The position numbers were made by a program, and so were the translations under genes. Below, piece after piece: positions 12,401 through 27,400 of a stretch of 64,000 nucleotides of DNA. The DNA is taken from the NCBI GenBank assembly GCA_029582165.1, contig CM055870.1, positions 8,055,832-8,119,831 on the forward strand, written 5' to 3'. Source of the DNA: Portulaca oleracea. Its lineage: Eukaryota; Streptophyta; Magnoliopsida; Caryophyllales; Portulacaceae. Numbering within the stretch: position 1 is the first letter of the stretch; every line of letters starts with the position of its first letter. The notes under the pieces were generated by a model that saw only the letters and a program-made list of their open reading frames with translations, ran no database searches and was not told where the DNA came from.

Positions 12401-15400
12401 TCAGCATGAAACCAAATAATGCCTTCATCTAGTGAGGTATATGTACCATCAGAAAGAGGAATAAAGGCAACCCTCTTCAATCTATCAATGAGGCCCTGCT
12501 CCACTCCTGAATTCCTTAGATGTGGTGCATAAGAATGGAGCATGTTATAGAGTTCAACAAGCCAAGTGAATAACCAGCGGAACCCCATTGAGCTTACACC
12601 ATCTTTTTTGAGGCCTAAAGAGGATATGAACTGAACTAATATCTTCGGGCCATACTCGACAATACCCAGTGCTCGAGCAAGAGAGTCGGACAAATTAATA
12701 TCCTTGTCTAAGAATCCCAGTCCGAGATGCTCGTAGAGTAAAGAATCTGACAGCAGGAATCTCGCCTGCTCATTCCAACCTCTTAAAACCTTGCACGGAG
12801 GAACCCATTTGTCTTTGCATCCCTCCTCAAGCAGGCAGTTTGATTGTCTTAACTTAGAGATAACCATCCGAGGTAGTCCAGAAAAAAAGCCATGCACTTC
12901 ACCCACAAGTGGGACAAAGCTCATGTAGAAAGTCACAGCCTTGGCAGGATTATTTAGGAAACAAGGAAGAGAGCAAAATGATTTCTGAGCAGAAACAAAT
13001 AAAGCAGGGAATTCTGACAACAACCATTGGTTCCAGGGGCTGTCTCCATCAACTTCTTCCCTAGAGGAAGGGAGAACAAAATCAGCTTGAAGGATAAATT
13101 TAAGGCCATACGTTCTCAGAGGCAGAAATGCAAACACAGGCTGTTGATCTAAGAAGGGTTCATAATCACCATTCCCTGTCTCCTTTAGTGTTAGAGCTAT
13201 GGAAATTTCTGTCTTCTGAACATTAGGGCGGACAACTTTAGGATGCAACTTGTTAGATGCCACAAACCAAGTCATTTTCTCTTCCCCGTGTAATACTCTC
13301 ACAATACCATCTCCCAGTACCTCTTTCCTCATGACAATAAGTGTATCACTCAGCATATTCTTCAGTTTAATGCACTGGAGCCGGTGAAGGAAAAGTAACA
13401 AAGAAGGATGAAGATCAGAAAACATAGATAAAATACCATTCATAGCCGATCCTTCTCGTAATTTGGATTTGAAAGGCAGCACAATACAGGTGTTCCAACA
13501 ATTTCCTCCATTTTGTCCATCACTTTCAGAAGCTAATTGCTGAAACGTATCAATATTACAAGGAGGTACAGTTGTTGGTAAGACAAAACCAATCTGACCC
13601 TCAGTAATGTCAAACTTGATATGAAATCCATTTGAATGGATCTCCGGAGCATCAGTAACCTGTAAAAAACAGCAATGAACGTTTAGATGAATATTTGAGA
13701 ACAAGATAGGTCATTGCAACTATTTTATTTTACAACAAATGAGAGAATTTAACTCTTCTGTTTGCATGCGTTAAGATTGTCAGCATGCCAAATGTTTTGC
13801 TAAATCAAAGAAACTAAAATCATCATCATCCATGCTTGCACTATCTAAACCAACAGCCAGTTCAGATTCAGAAACAAACATTAACACCACCTAGGTCAAC
13901 AGAAACCAGTGCACAGCAAGCCAATTTGCGGAGGGAGGGGTACCCTAAGGTTAAATCCAAGATGGAATCAAAGCATCATATGTGCGACCAGGACAGGAGT
14001 CCCTTAACCAAAATAAAACTGTTATCAGAGGAAAGCCTGTCATTTTGTAGACACCTAAAAATGTGGGGCCTACACATCTATCATTTCCTTGTTCCAAATT
14101 ATACAAAGCTGAAGTTCAGATGAGAGATTAGATATGTAAAAATGGTGTCCAAGCATGCATAGATCACAAAATTCATAGTCAAGCACTCCAAGTGTTGTTC
14201 ACTCTTTGTCATCATTGTGCTTCCTAAGTCTTAATGGTTGCTCATCCACTTCAGATGGGTGTACATTATGTGGAAAATGGTTTTATTCTCCACCCTGGAG
14301 TAACTTTTCTAGGGTGCAAAACAAGGGCCATCATCAACATGGTTGTAAACTTCGGTTGAAGATAATGAACTTACGATATTGACATGAAAATAACACGGCC
14401 AACAATGAAGATACAACAACTATTGCAATTGTAAATACATCATGGTTCAATTGCATACCCGAAAAACCGACTTGAAACCAATTCCCTTTTGTCCAATGTA
14501 CCCAGCAGAAGATCCTTCTTCGTTGAATTTCCAACATCACATAGCGCTCTGATATTCTGAGTAGTAAACCCTCTTTCATTGTTCAGAACTACAATACCAG
14601 TATCCTGGAGGATAAAAGTTAGAGTTGGTTCAACATTCTCGGGATAAGCATTATCATCAGCATTCTGCACCTGCAAATTGACCAGAAGTAGCAAAATCAT
14701 AAGACTCATACCCAGTGAAAACCATCTCGGTAAATCAATAGCCAATACAGCTAATATATTTCAGATTGTCTAATCACAAAATTATATGCCAGCGAGAACA
14801 TTGCTCACATACAGATAGGACACAAAAACCATTGAGGCTTTGGATCGAAATATGATGTCAACATTTCATAGAACCATGCGACATGAAGATAGCAAGTTTT
14901 CATAAATGAGAACTTAGTCACTTTCACAAGTCAGTCTGAGAAATCCCAGAAGATAAGGACGAGATCCAGAGAACCACTGGGTGCAAGGCATCTCAACAAA
15001 GACTCTTGGGCTTGTCAAGGTTATTCTCCAGAGCTATTTTCTGGGTGAAGGAGCTGTTGAAGGCATAGAAATACTCAAATACATCCTCAGTAGATCAAAG
15101 ATGATTTGACATTTTCACCTACCAGTTGAATTAAGTTGGATAATCTTTTTTTAAGATAATAGGGCCCCCTCTAATACATTCTTCCCTTTTTGGTTTCTGG
15201 AATAAAAACTTTCCTATCAAAAAGTTCAATTAAATAAGAAGATGATTAATCAGCCATCACAAAACACACTACTAGCAAAGAAGCTATACTTTATAGTACC
15301 CCACTAGTGTCATATATGCTCACTTAGCATGGAAATTTTATTCAATAGTGCTATTTTTCTTCATATGATGCACAAAATGAAATGGATACCCGACCAAAAT

Positions 15401-18400
15401 AGATAACATACCAGCTCGAGAAGGAAGTGAGAGTCCTGCGAATAAAGTTCTTGGGACAGACAATGAAGTGCTCGCCCTAAACGAGCATGTTGCTTTTTCA
15501 ACATGTCACTCTCCACATCAGAAAAACTGGGGTCTAATCCAAATTCTTCCCGCCTAATAGATTCAATAATACGAGCAGCCTCATTTACATTGGTATCTTT
15601 TTCAATCGGATGCGGCAATATAAGTTTCCCAGAACTCTCAGCATCTGGACAACTATTCAGGGCAGTAATATCACTATGTACCTTAACCTCCTCATCTTTG
15701 TTATCAGATGTGGAAATCACCTTATGAGGTGAACATTGGATATCATGCAATCCTTCTATGACATTAGGATCCACAGAAATAGAGGATGAAGATCCAGTTG
15801 ACATGAAGGAATCACTAATACTTATCGGGCACGTTGCATGGTGATCATGAATCCATTCAACAATGCCCAACAATAAGCCAATTTCATGAACCATAAGACG
15901 CTCTTCAATCCCTTTACAATGAAGTAAAACAGCTGAAGCAACATCTTTCACCACATATTGCAAACCAGAAAGCAATATTTCAGCTGCAAGACACTGGAAT
16001 TCTGGAGGAAGGAAACCAAGACAATCAATGAATATCCTTGATACAACAATAGCAGCTCTATTCACACCACTCAAACTCTTGCTTTTGTTTCTACTCCAAT
16101 CACAACCAAACGGCTTCAGTTCCCAGGATGCTTTCACAATCTTATGATCATCATTGATCTCCATATTACAACTAGAATTTCCCATGATAACCTCAAATGC
16201 TTGGCGAGCCTGGCACTTCAAAAGAGACAAGGGAAAATGCCTTCTACCACCATGCAGTGCCAACAAAGATAACAGTTGAACCGCAATCTCAAAAGGAGAT
16301 TCCTGAAGTATGGCTTGAAAGAAGCGATCCTCAGATGCTGAATGATCTATTCGTATAATTTTCCCGTTTCGGGTCAATAAACATAAGAGGTCTTTGGAAT
16401 TGGCCTCTTCCAATAGCCATTGGAGAAGAGGTCCAAGCGAAGGAGCATAAAGAAGATCCCAATGTGACCATGAAGCAAGATCCAACAAAAATGGCGCCTT
16501 AAGCAAAACCTCAATAGCATCTCTGGACGTGACTGAGCCGAGCTTTCCATCTATCTGACCAACATCTGCTCCCATCCCATGATTGCCAGAAGTATCACTT
16601 TCACTAACATGAGCAGGATCAGCATAATCAGATGTGCCCAACAATGTTGCAGAAAACAAAACACAGTTGCATGTGCTGTTATTTCTACACTGGTTCATGA
16701 CATCTGACAGCTGTTCCACTCTATCGCACCCAGTAATTTTAAAACCAATGGAAGGAAACTGCCTCACAAGCAGTTCAGATAAGTTTTCTTTTCTTACAGA
16801 ATCATCCTCCCACAGGCTGCTTGAACCCTGAGCCAATAACATATCCAACTGTTGTTGAAGCATGCACACCTCTAGAGACTGGGGCCCTTGTGCCTCATCT
16901 TTTACACATTCAAGCAGTTCCTTGGGGATTAATGAGACATGCTTTGCTAAGAATGACCAGAAATCCCCATGACCAAGCGACCCGAATTCCTCAACAGAAA
17001 ATTGCTGGGCCAACCAAACTTCACAACGGCAAAGTTGCTCTACAAACCTTAATAGTTTATCCACACGTGAACATCCACCAGATACCATGGCACTGCGAGC
17101 AAGACACTCCGAAGCTTTTGCAACAATATCCTCTGCATTCAAACCTGAAAAAAATTGAACATTACCTTAAAAATGAGAAAAGAAAGGATACTCCAAGCCC
17201 AGATGCTGAAAGAATAACCGGACGAAAGAAAGAAGGAAAGAAAGAGGCACTGGAAAAGAGGCCGAGTAAAGTGGCTCTACCTACAAAGGTAATAGGACCA
17301 GGAAGAAAAGGATTAACAGCAACTTTAGAGTTCTACGATATAGGGAAATAACAAAATAGTTCCCATCCTGTCTAAGACAATAAAATAAATATAACTAACT
17401 ACGCCTTCATTCTGTAGTTGGAGGGCCTTCAAATTTTGGCCCAATCTCCCAGGATCCAAAAAATTACTTAGGGGTACCCTAACTTTTGGTGAAATATTTT
17501 TCTAGTACCCCAACTTTTAAAAACTAATTTTGGGGTACCCTAACTTTTAGAATTAGAAATAATTAGGTGAATTTCCGGCCAATGATTTGAATTCACCGGT
17601 GAGTTTTAGGCGGGAAATTGATTAAGTGTTTTTGTGGATGAAAATGCCCTTTGTTTTCGTGGACGAAAATGATTTGAATCAATCGGAGTTTCGCCGGAAA
17701 TTCACCTAGTAATTTCTAATCCTAAAAGTAAGGGCACCCCAAAATTAGTTTTGAAAAGTTAGGGTACCAAAGAAATTGTTTCTTCAAAAATTAGGGTACC
17801 TCTGAGTAATTTTTTGCCCAGGATCAGTTTATAGCAAGTGTAAAATCTCCTAAAAAACAAATTCCCCTTATTTAGGAGGAATTTATGGGCCACAAATGGG
17901 ACGCTAGTGATGCCAACCTTAAACATCAAATGGGAGGAATTTATGGGCCACAAATTTCAAATTTTGTTAGCACAGAAAATTCTAGTTCCTACCCAACATC
18001 AACAACCACCTCCCCCTATGGAGCCTATGGAAGTTAAGATGTAGGTAATGTCACTGACAAGTTTTGGACCTTTCTACTATCCAGGCACCGAAAGCAGGCC
18101 AAAAAGCAAATCGAAGGGAAGTAACACCTCAAGAGATCCAAATGTGTGCAGCAATAGCAGATAGCCAGGCCTACAACCACAAGTATAAGAGGGATTTCCG
18201 ATTGACCCAGAAGTTATTGAGAGAGATGTTTCTAAGGGATTGAAAAAACTTTATTGGGACGAACTGCTAAGGGCATTGGCCAAGAATAGAGATAATATAA
18301 GCACGATTAATGGAACTTATCCATAAAAACTATCTTAAAAAGCATTAAAGACAAATCAGGTGATGTTAAAAGCAATCAAATCACATACACTAAAAGTTTA

Positions 18401-21400
18401 GAATGATTTGATTTAAGAATTTACAAAAGCATTTGATTAAAATCAGGCTAATAATGTTCACAAAGAAGGAACAAGCTGATTCCAAATAAGCCAAACTTAC
18501 ATGGAATAGGTTTTAAGGCTCCCTTATTCTGGAGGTTTTGATGCTTCTCAACAGGTTCAACATCGATGCTTTCATACTCTGTATTCTCATGAGCGTGTTG
18601 GTGTGCCTGACCTAGTTCGCCCATGAACTGGAATGTATCATACATGCTATCCCACATCCCTTTCTTAATTGATGTCACCTGCAACATAGTCAAGGGAGAA
18701 CTTTAATGGATGAGTGTGTGTCATACATCTGTGCAGGTACGTCTGTACATATCTAAATGCTCCCATCGATCAATAATATACAACCAGAAATGAGATAGAA
18801 TTGATATTAGACCTCACCCATACATTAAAATCATAGGGACACATCCTGGGGCTCTCCCACATCTACACTCCCATTCCCAAAAGACTGCTTAGATGTTACT
18901 CATATTGTTTTGGATATTATTACTGACATCTAACAACAGCAACTTGCCTCCTATCCAAATGACGACATTTACCCCAGTGGAGGTACATCCAGTTTGTTGG
19001 GAAGTTCAGTGCATAACACCAGAACATCCCAGACACTGAGTATTTCTTGTCCTTTACTGTCGTTTTCAGATCAAATAAACGTCAATAAATGTTCAAACAC
19101 GGCTTCAAAAACCTCTACCAAGATCAGCAGACCAAAAGAGGGCCAGCTAAGACAGAAGACAGAGCCAATGGAGGAAAATCATATTTTACCAAATGAGTAG
19201 CAGGCAATAGAAAAGGGAACCAAAATGGGCCAGTTAAGCCCAAATGTGTAACCAGCCCCTCATTCTATTTTGAGATCAACCCATGAAACACACAGAAACA
19301 CAACACTGGCGATTATAGATATGTTTGCTAAATGTGCCACATTTGGCAAGTAACGACAGGCAAATTATATCTTCAGACTAATTGAATGAGAGTCAGAATG
19401 AGCTCGATAGCCATCTCCTGCCCACGATATCAGATTCTCAATATGTCACTACTACACCAATCCTCACCATGATTCCCAGCCTCCGTCAACCCTTTTTACA
19501 AATTAGGGCTCCAGCAACCCTGACCAACCTCCAGCTAACTGCTAGCCTATAAAGCCAGTAGTTTAGCAAATTAGGGCTCTAGCACTTCATACATAAGGTC
19601 TCCATGGAAATTTTGAACGTAACTAGGCTAGTCATTTCCCAGTAAACCCCCAGCAAACTCATTTGACCACCCGCAAGCACGTGAGTGACGTGACAAAGGT
19701 AACAACAAGAACAACAACAAACTTCCAGGCTAATCATGTTTGGGCGCAGTCTGGGGGATCTATATGCAGGCAGCTTGTCGCCTTGTCCCCCATGAACTGA
19801 AGTTCATGGAGAAGAAGCACGTGACAAAGATAAATAATGCAAATGAGAGAAAGGAACAAAGTTTGACCACTATCAAGCACCATTTTTATTTTGGTAAGAG
19901 AACAATAAAATGTGGACTTCAAATTGGAGTCCAATTGATCATATCATTATTTTTCATCTAACTATAAGCGACATGCAAGCACTAGGAACACATAGTTGTC
20001 ATCAGGAGTCGAAGACAACAAAGAATAAATTATGCAAAACTGAAGGCAAACCAAAGTTCATGGTCACAAGGGCCTTCTGAGCTGACATAGAACATCAGAC
20101 ATTGCAAATACACGGTAGAATCGCAGTAAGACAGCCCCTGTAACAAGATCTATCTCTGCAAAGATTTAGCTGCTGTATAGTTGATCTATCGTCGTCTTAT
20201 CATCCTGAATCTCATTAATATCTAAGCAGGAAGCCAAATCACATAATGAGCAATCCAGCTCACCGGAAAAGAAAAAACACACACACACACACACACACAA
20301 AACCGGCACCACCAACACCACATCACCAAAATGAAAAGAAGAGGAAAGGGGGTTGATCATACTCATTTATCCAGCAACACCCATCCATATTTGGACATAT
20401 CAGACAAACTATGCAAGTTATGTATGAGATCAAGATGAGGTTGACAAAAGCAAATATGAACTAACCGCAACATTTAGCAGTCCAACAAGTGGATACGATG
20501 AGAATGCTGCTCTTAATCTCTTTCTTTGCCGGGCAGACATGCCGTAGAAGTCCAGCATTTTTTCAAAAACCTGCACCAAGACAGTAAAATCTGATTGATG
20601 GTAGGCTCTCAAAAGCAATCATTGCTAAGCAAGCATCCTACCAAAACTAACTGTAACCCCAAAAACAATCATCAACAAACTCAATTACACCCAATAACTT
20701 TCTAATTACAAATTTTGCATCTTCACCGACTCCCTCTGAAGTTGATATTGATGTGAAAAACCATAAGTAGGTTGATTCAGTCAATATATGTTTAAACATT
20801 AATCGAATTCCAGACTGGATATCCAAGAAGAAAACCCCATAAAATACAAGGTGTCCTAGCTGACACAGACCTAGGAAAATTTGTTTGTGAGGAGCACCCC
20901 ATGACTTCTGTTGGCTATTGCATGGAAAATGTGTAGACCTAAGCCATTTTCAATAGATAATCTTTGCTTAAGCTTGGCTCCGGCCACAGATTATACGCAG
21001 ACAATATTTTGAAGAGATTATTTACATACTTTCCACACTGACATCAAATCTTTTTCAACTCCCTTCATCCTCGAAGAAGCATCACAATTTCTAAGGCCCA
21101 CTCCACAAAATAAAATTTTAAAAAACAGTTGCATACAACGGTGATGCTTCACTCCAATGCAATTATTTTTAAAAATGGGAAAATCTTTAGTTAATAGCAT
21201 GTGTATGTGCAAGACAGATCTTGTATCCGGGATCATCTTTTACTTGTGGCTTTGATAGGTCCCTTGGGATTTAGCTTCTGGTTTCCTAGGTGTTTCTTAG
21301 GTTGTATCCTCGGTTAGGATTCATCTTCTTTCTTGGGAAGGTTTCTTCAACCAAAAACCAAAGAAGATCGCACTGGTCATATCTCGTGTCATTTTATGGA

Positions 21401-24400
21401 GTATTGGAGAGAAAGGAACCAAAGGGTTTTCCGAGGGAGTAGAAAATCCACTTTGACACTTAAAAGATAAGTTCATCAAGTCTCTCTACCTTAGGGTCAG
21501 CAGGAAGTTTTAGCTCCTTCTCTCTTGATGTGGTAAATTTTGTGGATGCTATGGGTTTCACATATACACCACTTTGCAGGATGCAAGTTGAGCAACTCAC
21601 CTTTTAATGCTATGATTAGTGTATATTTTTTCCCTCGGGGAGAGAGAGAGAGAGAGAGAGAGAGACCCAAATGATTGGAAAAGGAGAGTGTGTTGAACTT
21701 GTTGGCTTTGCTTGCTCTTTTTAAATGTTGCTCTTTTTTTCATATCAAAAGGGGGTGGGGGGGGGGGGGAGAGAGAGAGAGAGAGAGAGAGAAACCCAAA
21801 TGATTGAGTGTGTTGAACTTATTGCCTTTGCTTGCTATTTTTATGTTGCTCCCGATGGTGAAGGTGAGACTCTTTGGCCTCTTCACACAAGTTAGCAGTT
21901 CACAATGAAGAGTTAATGTAAGGAGATGTTTAAGGAGCTCACCCAAATTGGTGACTTGGTGTTCCATACCAGGCTGTACGAGAGTCTAAAGCCCCAACCA
22001 AAGCATGCATTCTTGCTTGGGCGGCTATCAAAGGAAATATTACCACCTAAGATATGCTCAAAAGAAGAAACTTTAACTTGGCCAGCAGAAGTTCTGTGTG
22101 TTTTGGGAAGGAAAAGTCCATTAAACCCCTTGGTATCTACTATCAATGGGTTTCAACTTTTATGGCATTCATTTGTATTCTATGGCCAGGGTTAGGTACA
22201 ACCTAACGGTTAAGAGATGTTCCAGCGGCCTACAGAAAATGATTTAAGAGGGAAGATTATGGCTAAAAGGTTTAGCATGCAAGAGGGACTTGAATAGCCT
22301 AATCATCTATTGCTTCATTGTGAATTCGTTAGGTCTCTAGGGGCTTTAGCTTTTGGCTGTCTTTGTGTTTCTTGGGTTGTTTCCTATTCAATTAGGAGTC
22401 ATCTCCTATCGTGTTAGAGTTTCTTTGGCAGGAAACCCAAGAAGAAGAAGGCATTTGTTATACCACATGTGATTTTTTTCGATAATTTGGAAAGAAAGGA
22501 ATCGAAGGGTTCTCGAGGGGGTTGAAATCCTTCTTCAGAGACTGAAAGACAATTTTGTCAGGTCTCTCTTCTTTTGGGTGAATGGCAAGTTTAGCTCTTC
22601 CAATTTTGATGGCATAGACTTTGTCAAGAGTTTCTTTTTGGTGGTACATAACTTTGTATGGTGCTAGTTTAGCATCAGTTCTTTTAATCCTATTATTAAT
22701 ACATATTTTTTTTTCCTATAAAAATATGGTGCTAGTTGGATTCCTATAAAAATATGGCGGCGCAATTGGAATGAGAGAAACTCAAGGGGTTTTGGGGGCA
22801 AGGCTAGAACCCTTGAGGACTTTAGATTTTATTTTGTGAGAATCTTGTATTAGTCAGTGTCACTTCATTACATTTTGCTGATAAGAGTTTTGTAGAGTTT
22901 AACGGCATGAGACTTTAAGATCGTCATTTTTCACAAATTAGCGGCAGCCGCTTGGTGTCTATTAATAAAACTTTTTGATTACCCACTAAAAAATTGGCAA
23001 ATAATAGTAAAAAAAAAAAAACAGACTTCAATCCCAACGAAGAGCAGGATTAGAGTACTAAACCAAAACACCTCAAAACATCCTCTGTCGAGGCAATGAT
23101 TAGTTATTACTGATCTGGAATTCAGAAGTGAGGCTACTCCTAAATTACCAATCCAGTTGGGCCTCTGGAACAAGGTGTCCTCTTGGCTTAGTTTGGCATG
23201 TTTTGCCAGTTCGAAAACAAAAAATGTTTATAACATCTCACATGGCAAGCTCAATCCCAGTTCCCAAATGGAACTAGAGCAATATAAGTGTATGAGGCAT
23301 GTCAAATTTGAAAACTACAATACTTATATATTCAGGGGCAAACAACATGCACAATTAGTTTTTTAGATGCAACAACTCATGTCACAATTAGTTTTCTGGA
23401 CGCAACAACTTATTAGTTACTTCACATACAGGGATCCAGAATGGAACTATATTCATATATGCAACCAACTTTCTTTTGATAGGAACATGCAACCTATTTT
23501 CATTCTAATGTAATAGCAAATTTCAGCATTTGGGCATACTAATATTCTTTTGGGACACTTTGAACATTCAATTGAAACCGATTAAAAAAGACTTTAAAAT
23601 AACAAAGGAACAGGAAAACAAATTTCAGAAAGGAAGAATAGGCAAGTGAACATTTGCTCAACCAACACAGAGCAATTAAATATCCAGAATTTTCCAGGAA
23701 GAATTACAGGCACAGCCATACCTCCGTAGCAGTGAGCTCTCGACAAGCGTCCTTCCAGGTTGTGATGAACATCCTAATAGAATCATTCGCAAGAGAAATA
23801 TCAACATTTGTTTGTTCCAGTTTCTCTCCTGTCTGAGTATCCCTGTGCTTGATAAGAGAACTCCTACTGTTGGCCTCTTCTTGGCTCTGACGTTTTAATT
23901 TCCTTTTCTTTTTTAAAGGCTCCCCTGTCTGACTAGCTGATAAGCTCTGCCTGGTTGGAGAAGAATACTCATGTGTTTCTCCTCTCAAACCCAGCCTTTG
24001 CATCTCTTCAGCTACTGACGGATAGGGGCACCTACTCACCTTATCTCCACTTTTGCTCTTTCCCGATGCCAATTGACAGTGCTTACCTGTGTCATTGGTC
24101 TCCCCTCTTTCTCCACTATCAGAACTATCTGTTGCACCATCATCCTCAGAACTCGATGAAGCAAATCTCATGTGTTTGCCAGAAAAGTCCTTGTTAACAG
24201 AAGCAAAGGATGTGACACGCTCAGTTATAGCACTAAAACGTTCATCATACTGCTTCTTCTCCAAAGAGAAAAGGGGCCTTTTCTTCTTAGGCACACTGCA
24301 TTTGTCTTTCACCGTCTCCATACACTTCTTCAATACAAGGTCTTTTGAGGAATGGGTTTCGCGAAGAAGAGCAATGTACATCCTAAAATAACATGCCAAT

Positions 24401-27400
24401 AGTTAGAAGACAAGAATTTCATGAATTGATATCGAAAATAAACCAATAACTTTAACATAAGAGGAGCCCAAATAACCCAAAAGGTGTCAGCGGTCCACAA
24501 AATGTGGCATTTAGATTCCGCTACTATGTATTTTCAGGAGGAAGATTTCCCCTCCACCATCTTTCGTCTCAAAGCCTTCTCAGTAGAATGTCCCTATGAG
24601 GAATTCCCACAGCTGAACATTTAGTTCAAGTAATCAACACATTTGACTGATAAACCCAGCAATAACAACTGGAAACTCCCTCACGCCACAACTAATGCTT
24701 GTTTCCTTTCAATTTCTTATGGAATTGAAGAAAACAATTCACATTGCATACATTGAACTACCTTCTTTGGTTTCTTGCTTGAATGACAAAAGGGACATCA
24801 ACAACACAGCACCATCCCACACATAAGCTCTATTTCTTGAACAGTTTTTTTTTTAAAATTTAATTGAACTGATTTAATTGGATTCTTGCATCTCAGTTGA
24901 AGCAACCGGTTGCATAATTGGCACTGTAACTTTTATCAAAAAGGATAACTCAAATTTAAGAAACACTACTAATTCTTTGTTACGCCCAAGATATACTTAG
25001 CATCCCGTCAAGAGTAAATCCGAGCTTGTAACTGTCTAAACTGTAATAGTACAACAGAATCCTCCCCCAATCGGCCAAAACCATCCAGGTCACATCTCCT
25101 AATGTTCCCAAACTCTGTAATTAAAACCTAATAAAAACTACTCAACTGCACTCCAAGTTTAACCTTCCTTATGCAGCACTCATGAGTTATCTAATGTCTT
25201 ACCTAGATCCTCACAAAAGCGTTATGTAAGAAATGGCACGCAAGGTACATGGAGCAAAACACTAGAAATATGAAGTTCAACAAGATTTGAACTTTGAAGT
25301 AAGATAAATTTAAAACAAAACAAGGTAGGGTGGAAGCATGCCATCTTTGCTAGTCGTTGGCACAGCAGCACTTGCTTCCATTGATTTAGTTTGACTGAGG
25401 TCTAGATTAGAAAGCAGTAAAAGAGTCTAACGGGCATTAAAGCAAGAGAATTCTACAATAGCATCATGCACACCACGCCTGTCTCATCATAGAATTTCTA
25501 CAACCATCCTACTCACAAAATACAGTATGGGACTCTCTTACAATAAGATGTCTCAATGAAATCATCATAACATCTTTGAAATTTAACCAGTCAAACTACA
25601 ACTCCCGGTTGATTTCAATTTCATCAGTTTCAAATGATGAAGAAAACTTTGAATTTTTTTAAATAATTTAAAAGAAGTTCGACTTTATTTGGAAGACTTT
25701 CCTAATTTTGATTGTATTCTAGTGTTTGTCATTATTCAATAGGCACCAAGCTCCCAACATAACTGCACACCCTCTATATCCAATGAGGCAGTATAGACAA
25801 GAAACAAAATGTTTCATGAAGTGCCAAGCTCCGCACAAACTTCACATATAGAACCAAAAGGACAACAGCAACACGAGATGTAACCTAGCATTGACACCGA
25901 CAGTGTCCTAGTGTCCTACACAACGTCAGACATCACATGAGCCCAGTGTTAACCGTTGAAAACAGCACATATGTCACATACATGCAACAGGTGTTAAAAA
26001 ATAGAATCAGTGCTTTGAAGTTTATGAATGATTCCTAGTCAGCTCAAACAGCACTACCATTTTCCATTCTCAACAGAACAACGAATTAGTGGACCAGTAT
26101 CTGACCACTATGCATATGAGAATACAGATCATGCTCTTGAGATGTAATTTTACTAGACACACGCAAACACACCAGACACCAATACATTATATGAAAAAAT
26201 TCATGGAATCCAGGGTCAGCTACAGGGTAAAGCTAACCGTACAAGATCAACCAACACATCAGCTCTTTTAGAACTGGTGAATTAAGTCAGCTTTAGGTGG
26301 AGATTAATTTAGGGATGTGTACTGTTCAGGTAAATTGAATTGCATGTCAAATCTACTTTAGGTATAGTCAATTCACATTTAGGTCAAGTTGAGACTGCTC
26401 CATTTCAAGCCCGGCACATAGTCTGTCATTCAAGGCAAACAGTTAGACAGCTAGACCTTTACTCATGATCATGTTTTCTCAACGATGAGCATGTTAACAG
26501 CTGTTCAACAGTTCACCTGAAGTACATAAAAAATTTGTTTGACATGTATATATAAAACTTAGATGTGACACAGCCCAACAGCAGCAAAATTGAACAGTTA
26601 CATACCCAAGACTCTGGATCCGCACCCCAAGTTGTTGCCAGCTTGGGACTTCAGACTTTTTTGCAATGAAGTCTAGAAACTCCTCAACTTTCACATTCTT
26701 ACGCTTCCGAGAATTGCAGAACTCAGAAAGGTACAACACTATTTCCTCGGTTGTTATCTTGTGCACTACTGCCATATCTCTGTTGACAGAAAAATAGTGC
26801 ACAACTAGTGGATGCCGTAAAAAAGGTCCCAACTCAAGCTCTTCAAACGTCTCAACACCCTCATTCTTGCATATGGCGGCTTGCAAATCAAACAATGTAG
26901 TAACCCTCTGAACCGCTATGTAACAGTGAATAAATGCATTGATCTGCCAACAAGAAAAAGATGTTCAAAACTGAATTTGCTACAGAGGGAGACAATAGAC
27001 AACTACCAGGGAATATATCACATAACTCATAAGTTGAGGAATATAGGCGTGACATGATACGTTTTACTTGTCTCCATTCCTCATTTACCTAAGCAATATA
27101 ATATTGGGAAAACTAAGCAAATGGCAACCCCAAAACTATTTTTGTAGAAGGGCCTTAGCAAATATTTTGAACAATAACATACAACATAAAATAAACGTGG
27201 ATCACTATGGCATATCCTTCCAAGGATATAACATAAACTTTCAGGTGAGCACTAAACTCTACTTCATTGCAGCAGGTAACTTGAATGGTAAAAGAGCCTG
27301 TTTGCTTACACAATATGTATGAATATTGATACAGATATGAATATGTCACCATAGCTGAAACAGGCTAACTTGGGAATTTACCTTGCCCTCAATGAGCATA

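Noticed and set aside
11335..13704. 789-residue ORF as a separate gene
   Set aside because: It is exon 8 of the NO VEIN gene; its first 15 codons and last 25 codons are intron read-through beyond the splice sites at 13659 and 11410.
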